Below are positions 1 through 5,915 of a stretch of 6,078 nucleotides of DNA, one piece after another. Under the pieces are notes generated by a model, which was not told the DNA's origin, did no database searches, and worked only from the letters and a program-made list of their open reading frames with translations. A program made the translations under genes and the position numbers. Source of the stretch: an uncultured Paracoccaceae bacterium (GTDB lineage: Bacteria > Pseudomonadota > Alphaproteobacteria > Rhodobacterales > Rhodobacteraceae); assembly GCA_937927885.1 (NCBI GenBank), contig CALEZJ010000636.1, positions 1 to 6,078 of the forward strand, read 5' to 3'. Positions within the stretch are counted from its first letter, which is position 1. Every line of letters begins with the position of its first letter.

Positions 1-1
1 A

Positions 2-829
2 CTCTATCCCGACCGCAAGCTGGCGCTGCTGCCCGAAGGGGGGGGCACGATCCTGCTCCCCGGCCTTGATGTGCGCGAACCGGTTTACGGCGCACCGGCC
101 CGCTGGATCGCCCCCGCCGACGAGGAGGACGCGGCACTGGGCGGCCTGACCGTGGTGGGCCCGGCCGAGGTCCTCGCCACCCATCTGCTGGAGGTGCTCA
201 AGCGCAACTTCGCCCGGCTCTTCTCGCTGCGCGGCCTCAGGAGGATGCTCGACGAGATGACCAACCTGTCGGATCCCCGCCGCGCCGAGGCCAACCGTCG
301 CCTGATCGACGAACTGATCCCCGACAAGGTCCCCGTCGACACGCTGCTCGCCGTGCTTCGCCTGCTGCTCGATGAACGGGTGTCGATCCGAAACCTTCCC
401 CTGATCCTCGAATCGATCGCCGAATTGCGGGTGGCGCAGTTCAGCCCGGAAGCGGTCTGCGAACATGTCCGCCAGCGGCTGGGGTTCCAGCTGGTGGCCG
501 GGCTCAAGCGGCCGGACGGCACGCTGCCGCTGGTGCAGCTTGCCCCGGAATGGGAGGAGGTCTTTACCCGCTACCAGATCGAGGGCGACCGCGGCACCGG
601 AGACATCGCGCTGCCCCCGGCCGATTTCGGCAAGCTGGCCAATGCCCTGGCCCGGACCTTTTCGGACCTTGCCGAACAGGGGACCCAGGCCGCGCTGATT
701 TCGACCGCCCGGCGACGGCGCTTCCTGCGCACGGTGATGGCGGCGCGCGATGTGGCGGCGCCGGTCCTCGCCTTCGAGGAAATCGGCATGGAGGCCCGCC
801 CCGCCCTGGTCGGGCAGATCGCCGCATGA
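2..829 (+). CDS. flhA: Flagellar export gate protein FlhA, C-terminal part (5' truncated by window start)
   Basis: FlhA is the largest integral membrane protein of the flagellar type III export gate. Its C-terminal cytoplasmic domain forms a nonameric ring that receives export substrates and chaperones. The frame is open from base 2 to the TGA at 827-829, giving 275 residues of a protein usually near 700, so the membrane half lies outside the window. Recognisable pieces are the LLPEGGGTILLPGLDVREP stretch at the start, GPAEVLATHLLEVLKRN, the IDELIPDKVPVDTLLAVLRLLL block, and DERVSIRNLPLILESIAE, a hallmark of FlhA cytoplasmic domains. VRQRLG and a C-terminal ALISTARRRRFLRTV segment follow. The GTG at 71 is internal and is not the real start. 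The stop overlaps the fliR start by ATGA, so the genes are co-translated. Family assignment is certain; only the left end is missing. Confidence 0.97.
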   Translation, partial: LYPDRKLALLPEGGGTILLPGLDVREPVYGAPARWIAPADEEDAALGGLTVVGPAEVLATHLLEVLKRNFARLFSLRGLRRMLDEMTNLSDPRRAEANRRLIDELIPDKVPVDTLLAVLRLLLDERVSIRNLPLILESIAELRVAQFSPEAVCEHVRQRLGFQLVAGLKRPDGTLPLVQLAPEWEEVFTRYQIEGDRGTGDIALPPADFGKLANALARTFSDLAEQGTQAALISTARRRRFLRTVMAARDVAAPVLAFEEIGMEARPALVGQIAA

Positions 830-1614
830 CCCCCGAGATGCTCCTGGCGCTCGAGGCCCTCACCGCCGAGGCGCAGGCCGCCTTCGCCGCACTCGCGCTG
901 GTGTTTGCCCGGGTGGGTCCGGTCTTTGCCCTGGCCCCGGCCTTTGGCGAGCGTGTCGTGCCCGCGCGCATCCGGCTGGTCGCGGCCCTCGCCATGAGCG
1001 TGCTGATCGCTCCGGCGGTGGCAGGGCAGATCCCGCTGCCGGACCGCGCGCTGGTCCCGGCCACGCTGTTTCTGGCTTCGGAAACGCTGGTCGGGGTGAT
1101 CCTCGGCCTTGCGCTGAGGCTCATGGTCATGGCCTTGCAGATGGCGGGAACCATGGCGGCGCAGGCGACCTCGCTGGCGCAGGCCTTCGGGGCGACCGGG
1201 GTCGATCCGCAGCCGGCCATCGCGCAGGTGCTGATGATGGGGGGGCTCGCGCTCGCGGTGCTCAGCGGGTTGCCGGAACGGCTGGCGCAGCTTCTCGTGC
1301 TGTCCTATCAGCTCTTTCCGGCCGGGGACTGGCCCACACCCGCCGATCTGGCGCAATGGGGGGTGGCGCGCGCGGCGCAGGCCTTTGCGCTGGCCTTTTC
1401 GCTGGCGGCGCCTTTCGTCATCGGCTCGGGGCTTTACAACCTGGCCCTTGGCGCGATCAACCGCGCGATGCCGCAACTGATGGTCGCCTTCATCGGCGCC
1501 CCCGCGCTGACCCTGGGGGGGCTGGCCCTGCTGCTGCTTGCCGCTCCGCTGATGCTGGGCCTCTGGCTGCCCGCCCTGCTGGGCGCCCTCGTCGATCCCA
1601 CGGTCCAGCCATGA
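826..1614 (+). CDS. fliR: Flagellar export gate membrane protein FliR
   Basis: FliR is a core inner-membrane component of the flagellar type III export channel and assembles with FliP and FliQ into the helical gate. The ORF encodes 262 residues, the usual FliR length. It is almost wholly hydrophobic, with membrane segments at roughly residues 17-38, 50-66, 78-106, 132-148, 184-206 and 218-255. Family signatures seen are FARVGPVFALAPAFGERVVPARIR (residues 27-50), the QAFGATGVDPQPAIAQ block (119-134), and NLALGAINRAMPQLMVAFIGAP (205-226) with the conserved R..PQ core. The start is the ATG at 826, inside the flhA stop (ATGA). No clear Shine-Dalgarno lies upstream, so translation probably depends on ribosomes finishing flhA. 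A longer in-frame opening from 550 lies inside flhA and is not used. The gene ends with an ATGA overlap into flhB. Confidence 0.97.
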   Translation: MTPEMLLALEALTAEAQAAFAALALVFARVGPVFALAPAFGERVVPARIRLVAALAMSVLIAPAVAGQIPLPDRALVPATLFLASETLVGVILGLALRLMVMALQMAGTMAAQATSLAQAFGATGVDPQPAIAQVLMMGGLALAVLSGLPERLAQLLVLSYQLFPAGDWPTPADLAQWGVARAAQAFALAFSLAAPFVIGSGLYNLALGAINRAMPQLMVAFIGAPALTLGGLALLLLAAPLMLGLWLPALLGALVDPTVQP

Positions 1615-2717
1615 GCGATCAGGACGACGACAGCGAGCGCCCCTACGAGGCCAGCCAGCGCAAGCTCGAGGAAGCGCGCAAGAAGGGGGACCTGCCCCGG
1701 ATGAACGACCTGACCGCGGCGGCGGCGGCGGCGGGGTTCCTGGCCCTGGCGGCGCTGCCCGGGGGCTGGGTCGGTCCGCGGATCGGCGCCTTGGGCACCA
1801 CGCTCCTGGACCGCGCCGACGCGCTGGGCCCGGCGATGCTGGGCGGAGGCACGGCGATTGCCGGAACGGTGCTCGCGTCGCTCGGCGTGGCGCTGGCGCC
1901 GGCGATGCTCTTTCCCGCGGCGCTTGCCCTGGCGCTGCTGGTGGCGTTTCGCGGCCTCGTCCTTGCGCCGACCAAACTGGCCCCGAAACTGTCGCGCATC
2001 GCGCCGCTGGGCAATGCCCGAAACAAGTTCGGGCCCTCGGGCCTGGTCGAATTCGCCAAGAGCGTGCTGAAGCTGGCGATCTATTCGGCCGTGCTGTGGT
2101 TCTACCTGGCGGCGCGCCTGCCCCGGCTGATGGCGACGATGGCGCAGAGCCCGGGACAGGTCAGCGCCGAACTCTTTCGCCTGCTGGCCGAATTCATGGC
2201 CCTTGTGGTCCTGGTGATGGTGCTGGTGGGGGGGCTGGACCAGCTTTGGCAGATCTTCGACCATCGTCGGCGCCAGCGCATGACCCATCAGGAGTTGCGC
2301 GAGGAGCACAAGGATTCGGAAGGCGACCCCCATATCAAGCAACAGCGCCGCCAGCGTGCCCTGGCGGTTGCCACCGCGCAGATGGTCGCGGCGGTGCCGA
2401 AGGCCGCGGTGGTCATCGTCAACCCCACGCATTTTGCGGTCGCCCTGCGCTGGGCGCCCGGGGACAAGGGCGCCCCGGTCTGCGTGGCCAAGGGCGTCGA
2501 CGAAGTCGCGGCCCGCATCCGCGAAGCCGCGCTGGCGGCCGGAGTGCCGATCCATTCCGACCCGCCGACCGCGCGTGCGCTGCACGCCAGCACCCGCATC
2601 GGGGATGAAATCTCGACCCAGCACTACGAATCCGTCGCCGCCGCCATCCGTTTTGCCGAGGCGATGCGCGTCAAGGCCCGTGCACGCGGCACCCGCGCGC
2701 CGGGGCCAAGGCCATGA
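1611..2717 (+). CDS. flhB: Flagellar export switch protein FlhB
   Basis: FlhB sits at the export gate and, by self-cleavage of its cytoplasmic domain, switches substrate from rod/hook to filament proteins. The 368-residue product has the charged family start (YEASQRKLEEARKKGDLPR, residues 12-30), about four membrane segments (roughly 36-55, 85-118, 150-168, 190-213), then the cytoplasmic linker with SEGDPHIK (236-243). The autocleavage motif NPTH is intact: N271, P272, T273, H274, preceded by the hydrophobic strand AAVVIV. The conserved tail block PPTARALHASTRIGDEI follows (318-334). Length matches typical FlhB, and the protein should be functional. The start is the ATG at 1611, overlapping the fliR stop as ATGA. 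The ATG that follows at 2714 overlaps this gene's own stop in the same way. A pure GCG x6 tract encodes residues 36-41. Confidence 0.97.
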   Translation: MSDQDDDSERPYEASQRKLEEARKKGDLPRMNDLTAAAAAAGFLALAALPGGWVGPRIGALGTTLLDRADALGPAMLGGGTAIAGTVLASLGVALAPAMLFPAALALALLVAFRGLVLAPTKLAPKLSRIAPLGNARNKFGPSGLVEFAKSVLKLAIYSAVLWFYLAARLPRLMATMAQSPGQVSAELFRLLAEFMALVVLVMVLVGGLDQLWQIFDHRRRQRMTHQELREEHKDSEGDPHIKQQRRQRALAVATAQMVAAVPKAAVVIVNPTHFAVALRWAPGDKGAPVCVAKGVDEVAARIREAALAAGVPIHSDPPTARALHASTRIGDEISTQHYESVAAAIRFAEAMRVKARARGTRAPGPRP

Positions 2718-3091
2718 GCCCGCGCCGACAGGCTGCGGGTCTGGCCCGGCTGGCCGAACTCGCGCGGCTGAAGCGCGAGGCGGAACTGGCACGGCTGGCG
2801 CGGATCGGGGTATCGCGCACCCGGCTGCAGGCCGCGATCGAGGCGTTGCGCCAGACCGAGGCCCCGCTCGACGCCACCGAGGCCGACGCCGATCCGGCAC
2901 TGGTGCGCGCCCGCATCGCCCATCAAAGCTGGAGCGAGGGCCAGCAACGTCGCCTGAACCAGCAACTGGCGATGGTGACGGCGGACTTCCTGCGCCAGAA
3001 ACCCGCAGCCGCGCGGGCCTTCGGGCGTGCCGCCGTGCTGGATCAGTTGCGCGACCGCGCGCAGGAGGCATTGCGCGGTCCCCCCCGCTAG
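2714..3091 (+). CDS. Small coiled-coil-like protein downstream of flhB, possibly FliJ/YscO-like
   Basis: The product has 125 residues, is basic and rich in Ala, Arg, Leu and Gln, and has no signal peptide or membrane segment. Residues 5-50 look like one long amphipathic helix with Leu at regular spacing (L10, L13, L16, L19, L25, L28). A break around 51-62 (PLDATEADAD) follows, then a second helical stretch 63-122 containing the only Trp (W73) and an AFGRAAVLDQLRDR segment (102-115). The two-helix hairpin shape and size resemble FliJ/YscO export stalk proteins (FliJ is about 147 residues). That link is inference, since no diagnostic motif is seen. It is the last gene of the flagellar operon, with an ATGA overlap to flhB, so an export-apparatus role is likely. 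A weak AAGG lies before the start; the stop is TAG. That the gene is real is well supported; its function is open. Confidence 0.82.
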   Translation: MSPRRQAAGLARLAELARLKREAELARLARIGVSRTRLQAAIEALRQTEAPLDATEADADPALVRARIAHQSWSEGQQRRLNQQLAMVTADFLRQKPAAARAFGRAAVLDQLRDRAQEALRGPPR

Positions 3092-3336
3092 AGCGGATCA
3101 CTCGACAGGGGAAACCCGGCGCAGGGCATGGGTCTTGCGCACCCCGCGTTCGCGGATCGCGCGCCGAAAAAGGCGGTCTTGCGCGAAAGGGCTTTGACCG
3201 CAGCGCGTTAGGGCGCGGCGCACAGGTGCGGATGGGTGCGACACGCTCTGGAACGGATCAGCGGAACAGCGGCCTTGCCCCGGGGGGCAGGCCCTGCCCG
3301 CAGGGCGCCCGGATTTCGACCCGGACGAACCTCGAC
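3092..3336. other. Gap between convergent units, with short GC-rich hairpins and no convincing gene
   Basis: These 245 bases separate the end of the flagellar operon (+) from the end of the amidohydrolase operon (-). Small inverted repeats are visible: CCGC/GCGG at 3144-3147 and 3152-3155, CGCC/GGCG around a GAAAAA loop at 3162-3175, and GCCCTG/CAGGGC around CCCG at 3291-3306. The last competes with an overlapping GGGCAG/CTGCCC pairing at 3285-3299. None is followed by a T-run on either strand, so an intrinsic terminator cannot be called with confidence. The strongest, at 3291-3306, lies about 30 bases past the amidohydrolase stop and is the best candidate for a 3' end structure there. A 48-codon minus-strand ORF (3098-3244, GTG start) lacks a ribosome binding site and is not called. 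Confidence 0.6.
3285..3306 (-). terminator. Possible 3' hairpin after the amidohydrolase operon, no U-tract
   Basis: GCCCTG (3291-3296) and CAGGGC (3301-3306) form a perfect 6-bp all-but-one-GC stem with a CCCG loop, 30 bases beyond the TGA of the leftmost amidohydrolase. An alternative stem GGGCAG (3285-3290) with CTGCCC (3294-3299) shares bases with it, so only one can form at a time. There is no T-run downstream on the minus strand. It may mark or protect an mRNA end, or simply reflect high GC. Confidence 0.25.
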
Positions 3337-4497
3337 TCACACCGGCATGCGCTCTTCGACGATGCCGGCCCACCACGAACACCCGGCCGGAATGGCGTTG
3401 TCGTCGAAATCGTATTCGGGGTGGTGCACCATCGCCGTGTCGCCATTGCCCATCAGGATATAGGCCCCAGGGCGTTCTTCCAGCATGAAGGCGAAATCCT
3501 CGCCCCCCATCACCAGCGGCGCGGGCGCGCAGCTTCCGGCGACCTTGCGCGCGACGGAGGCGGCAAAATCGGTCTGCTCGGGGCTGTTGACCATCACCGG
3601 ATAGCCCTTGACATAGGCCACCTCGGCCCGCGCGCCGAAGCCTGCCGCGATCCCCTCGCACAAGGCCTTGATGCGCACCTCGGCCATGGCGCGCGTTTCG
3701 GGGTCCATCGTGCGCACCGTGCCGCGCAATTCGACATGCTGGGGAATGACGTTGTAGGCTTCGGATTCGGTGCGGAAGGACGTGACCGAGACCACCAGAT
3801 TCTTGACCGGATCATGGTTGCGGCTGGCCACCGTCTGCAGGGCCGTCACCAGTTGCGCCGCCACCACCGTGGTGTCGATCGTCTCGTGCGGCTTGGCGGC
3901 ATGGCCGCCCTTGCCCTCGACATGGATGGTGAAGGTGTCGGTCGCGGCAAAGAAGGCGCCTTCGCGGATGGCGAACTGGCCCACCGGCAGGCCGGGCATG
4001 TTGTGCATGCCGTAGACCTCGTGGATGCCCCAGCGGTCCATCAGCCCGTCGTCGCACATCGCCTTGCCCCCGGCGCCGCCCTCTTCGGCGGGCTGAAAGA
4101 TCACCACCGCCGTGCCGTCGAAATTGCGCGTCTCGGCCAGGTATTGCGCCGCACCGAGGAGCATCGCCGTGTGCCCGTCATGGCCGCAGGCATGCATCTT
4201 TCCGGGCACCTTCGAGGCATGCGCCGCCCCGGTGGCCTCGATGATCGGCAGCGCGTCCATGTCGGCGCGCAGGCCGATCACCTTGCCCGAGGCGGATTTG
4301 CGCCCCCGGATCACGCCCACCACGCCGGTGCGCCCGATCCCCTCGACCACCTCGTCGCAGCCAAAGGCGCGCAGCTTTTCGGCCACGATCCCGGCGGTGC
4401 GGTGGGTGTCATAGAGGAGTTCCGGGTTTTCATGGAAATCGCGCCGCCAGGCGGTGATTTCGGGCAGAAGCTCGGCAAAGCGGTTCTTCACGGGCAT
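3337..4497 (-). CDS. M20D-family metallo-amidohydrolase (hippurate hydrolase type), second gene of pair
   Basis: This is a cytoplasmic dinuclear-metal amidohydrolase of 386 residues, normal for the family. Relatives cleave the amide bond of N-acyl amino acids (hippurate, N-acetyl amino acids, IAA conjugates). Visible motifs are RADMDALPI (78-85), MHACGHDGH (101-109) with the presumed metal ligands C104 and H106, and PAEEG (136-140) with catalytic and metal-binding E138/E139. YGMHNMP (162-168) has ligand H165. The lid or dimerisation domain begins near GKGGHAAKPH (195-204) and returns near 305. MGGEDF (330-335) and HHPEYDFDD (358-366) supply the final His. No signal peptide is present. The start at 4497 has a perfect AGGAGG five bases upstream, overlapping the stop of the preceding gene. 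It lies 10 bases downstream of its paralogue and shares the MPVKNR start. Family is sure; the true substrate is unknown. Confidence 0.95.
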   Translation of the reverse strand: MPVKNRFAELLPEITAWRRDFHENPELLYDTHRTAGIVAEKLRAFGCDEVVEGIGRTGVVGVIRGRKSASGKVIGLRADMDALPIIEATGAAHASKVPGKMHACGHDGHTAMLLGAAQYLAETRNFDGTAVVIFQPAEEGGAGGKAMCDDGLMDRWGIHEVYGMHNMPGLPVGQFAIREGAFFAATDTFTIHVEGKGGHAAKPHETIDTTVVAAQLVTALQTVASRNHDPVKNLVVSVTSFRTESEAYNVIPQHVELRGTVRTMDPETRAMAEVRIKALCEGIAAGFGARAEVAYVKGYPVMVNSPEQTDFAASVARKVAGSCAPAPLVMGGEDFAFMLEERPGAYILMGNGDTAMVHHPEYDFDDNAIPAGCSWWAGIVEERMPV

Positions 4498-4502
4498 GGG
4501 GG

Positions 4503-4508
4503 CCTCCT
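4503..4508 (-). promoter_or_regulatory. Consensus Shine-Dalgarno overlapping the upstream stop codon
   Basis: On the minus strand AGGAGG begins at the last base of the TGA of the first amidohydrolase and ends five bases before the ATG of the second. It fixes the start of the second gene at 4497. It also implies that ribosomes ending on the first gene cover the initiation site of the second. Confidence 0.85.
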
Positions 4509-5683
4509 CAGGCGGTCAGGGGCAGGCGCTGTTCGGCCAGGGTGGCAAACCAGCTTGCCCCGGCGGGTATCGCCTCGTCGTTGAATTCGTATTTCGGGTG
4601 GTGCAGCCCGGCGGAGTCGCCGTTGCCCAGAAAGATGAAGGCCCCAGGGCGCACGGCCAGCATTTCGGAAAAATCCTCACCGCCCATCAGGGGCTGAATG
4701 TCGGTCGCCACCCCGGCCTCGCCCGCGACCGCCCGGGCGGCGGCGATGGCATACTCGGTGCTCGCGTCCTCGTTTTCCGTCAGGCCGACGCCATACATGT
4801 ACTCGACCTCGGCCTTGCAGCCATAGGCGATGGCGGTGGCCTCGGCCACCTCGCGCAGGCGCTGCGCGACCATCTCCTGCACCGCCTTGTCCAGAAAGCG
4901 CGCCGTGCCGGTCAGTTTCACGCTGTCGGGGATGACATTGTGCGCCATGGTGTCGGTGGCGATGCCAGTGACCGACAGAACCGCCGACCCCAGCGCGGGC
5001 ACCTGCCGGGCGACGATCTGTTGCAGCGCCATGATGACCGCGGCCGAGGCCAGCGTGGGGTCGGCCGTCAGATGCGGCATGGCGCCGTGGCCGCCCTTGC
5101 CGCGCACGACGATCTCGAAAAAGTCCGAAGCCGCCAGCAAGGGCCCCGGCTTGATCGCGAACTGGCCCACCGGCAGCGAGGGCATGTTGTGCAGGCCATA
5201 GATCTCATGGATGCCCCAGCGGTCCATCAGCCCGTCCGTCACCATGGCGCGCGCCCCGCCGCCGCCTTCTTCGGCGGGCTGGAAGGCCAGAACCACGGTG
5301 CCGTCGAAATTGCGCGTCTCGGCCAGGTATTTGGCCGCCCCCAGCAGGATCGAGGTATGCCCGTCATGGCCGCAGGCATGCATCTGCCCCGCATGCGTCG
5401 AGGCATGGGGCAACCCGGTCGCCTCGAAGATCGGCAGCGCGTCCATGTCGGCGCGAAAGCCGATGACGCGGCCCGAGGCGGTCTGGCGCCCCCGGATCAC
5501 CGCGACGATGCCGGACTGCCCGACCCCGGTGGTGATCTCGTCGACGCCGAATTCGCGCAGCAGGGCCTCGACCCGGGCGGTTGTTCGGGGAAGCTCGAAC
5601 CTCAATTCGGGGTGGGCATGGAAATCCTGCCGCCAGGCGGCGATTTCCGGTTGCAGATCGGCGATGCGGTTCTTGACGGGCAT
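4508..5683 (-). CDS. M20D-family metallo-amidohydrolase (hippurate hydrolase type), first gene of pair
   Basis: This 391-residue enzyme has the same fold and probable reaction as its downstream neighbour: hydrolysis of N-acyl amino acids at a two-metal centre in the cytoplasm. Motifs are RADMDALPI (78-85), MHACGHDGH (101-109; C104, H106), PAEEG (136-140; E138, E139), YGLHNMP (162-168; H165), GKGGHGAMPH (195-204), MGGEDF (333-338) and HHPKYEFND (361-369; H361). My hand alignment gives 136 identical residues out of the first 200 with the downstream copy, without gaps. The C-terminal half differs more and carries a few extra residues. The start at 5683 is chosen because it gives MPVKNR, identical to the paralogue, with GAGG five bases upstream. 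An in-frame ATG at 5788 would add 35 residues that run through the predicted promoter, and is rejected. Acyl preference cannot be read from sequence. Confidence 0.95.
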   Translation of the reverse strand: MPVKNRIADLQPEIAAWRQDFHAHPELRFELPRTTARVEALLREFGVDEITTGVGQSGIVAVIRGRQTASGRVIGFRADMDALPIFEATGLPHASTHAGQMHACGHDGHTSILLGAAKYLAETRNFDGTVVLAFQPAEEGGGGARAMVTDGLMDRWGIHEIYGLHNMPSLPVGQFAIKPGPLLAASDFFEIVVRGKGGHGAMPHLTADPTLASAAVIMALQQIVARQVPALGSAVLSVTGIATDTMAHNVIPDSVKLTGTARFLDKAVQEMVAQRLREVAEATAIAYGCKAEVEYMYGVGLTENEDASTEYAIAAARAVAGEAGVATDIQPLMGGEDFSEMLAVRPGAFIFLGNGDSAGLHHPKYEFNDEAIPAGASWFATLAEQRLPLTA

Positions 5684-5688
5684 GGAAA

Positions 5689-5692
5689 CCTC
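5689..5692 (-). promoter_or_regulatory. Ribosome binding site deciding the start of the first amidohydrolase
   Basis: GAGG on the minus strand lies five bases before the ATG at 5683. Together with the shared MPVKNR N-terminus it favours this start over the longer frame from 5788. Confidence 0.7.
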
Positions 5693-5737
5693 GGGGCGGA
5701 TGGCGTTGCATTCGCGGCGCGGCGCGGCGCCGGACCA

Positions 5738-5754
5738 TTTATGTGTGAAATAAA
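5738..5754. repeat. AT-rich inverted repeat at the putative -10 region
   Basis: TTTAT (5738-5742) and ATAAA (5750-5754) are perfect inverted 5-mers around a 7-base centre, giving a 17-bp imperfect palindrome. The size suits a dimeric transcription factor operator (LysR- or GntR-like), but the match is short and could be chance. It covers the predicted -10 box of the minus-strand promoter. Confidence 0.35.
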
Positions 5755-5766
5755 ACGCCGCGACAA
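5738..5766 (-). promoter_or_regulatory. Predicted sigma70-type promoter of the amidohydrolase pair
   Basis: On the minus strand TTGTCG (5766-5761) fits a -35 box at four of six positions. CATAAA (5743-5738) fits a -10 box at four of six, with a 17-base spacer. Transcription would begin near 5731, leaving a leader of about 48 bases. The region is a local AT-rich island in very GC-rich DNA. Both boxes overlap repeats described separately, consistent with regulation. This is a reading by eye; no start site is known. Confidence 0.5.
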
Positions 5767-5781
5767 CCCGCGACAACCCGC
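5758..5781. repeat. Period-10 tandem repeat in the divergent intergenic region
   Basis: CGACAACCCG occurs twice back to back at 5761-5770 and 5771-5780, and the period-10 match extends over 5758-5781. One unit contains the putative -35 box of the amidohydrolase promoter. A 10-base spacing puts both units on the same face of the helix, as for tandem binding of one regulator, but it may be chance duplication. Confidence 0.7.
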
Positions 5782-5837
5782 CCAACATCGCGTTTTGCGG
5801 GGCATCGGCACGCAGAATTCACCGCATGAGATACATT

Positions 5838-5866
5838 TTTACAAGCCTTCGGCGCTGTGTGATTCT
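5838..5866 (+). promoter_or_regulatory. Weak candidate promoter for the exported-protein gene
   Basis: TTTACA (5838-5843) matches the -35 consensus at five of six positions. With a 17-base spacer the -10 would be GATTCT (5861-5866), only three of six. It lies about 50 bases before the ATG at 5916, a sensible distance, but the weak -10 keeps this tentative. Confidence 0.25.
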
Positions 5867-5915
5867 GTCTGGCAGCGGGACAACAGATGCCGCGCAAACC
5901 GTTGAGAGCAGAACC

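Larger units (their letters stand above)
5684..5915. promoter_or_regulatory. Divergent intergenic region between the amidohydrolase pair and the exported-protein gene
   Basis: These 232 bases hold the control elements of two divergent units. Next to the amidohydrolase start lies a GC-only run with GCGGC three times in tandem (5714-5728), which would fall in the 5' leader. Then come the AT-rich inverted repeat, the 10-bp tandem repeat, and a second AT-rich patch at 5830-5845 near the candidate + strand promoter. No tRNA, small RNA or riboswitch shape is recognised. Confidence 0.6.

Noticed and set aside
550..825. Upstream extension of the fliR frame
   Set aside because: It lies inside the conserved FlhA C-terminal coding region, and FliR family length is met exactly from 826.
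1434..3101. Long minus-strand open frame antisense to fliR/flhB and the small gene
   Set aside because: It is Arg/Gly/His-rich with no recognisable domain. It mirrors the codon bias of the well-supported + strand genes.
3098..3244. 48-codon minus-strand ORF with GTG start and Arg-rich product
   Set aside because: There is no Shine-Dalgarno, the codon pattern does not stand out, and it is the tail of a longer shadow frame antisense-free of any known motif. The GC-rich context makes such ORFs common.
2356..4584. Very long + strand open frame (742 codons) across flhB, the gap and the amidohydrolase region
   Set aside because: It is a shadow frame caused by high GC and scarcity of stops. The translation is low-complexity Arg/Gly/His/Pro text and it is antisense to two certain genes.
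5684..5788. N-terminal extension of the first amidohydrolase to the ATG at 5788
   Set aside because: The 35 extra residues cross the predicted promoter and repeats, have no homology to the paralogue, and the ATG at 5683 has a ribosome binding site and the shared MPVKNR start.
4454..5905. Long + strand open frame (483 codons) antisense to the first amidohydrolase
   Set aside because: The minus strand encodes a complete metallo-amidohydrolase with every motif. The + frame translation is His/Gly/Arg-rich shadow.
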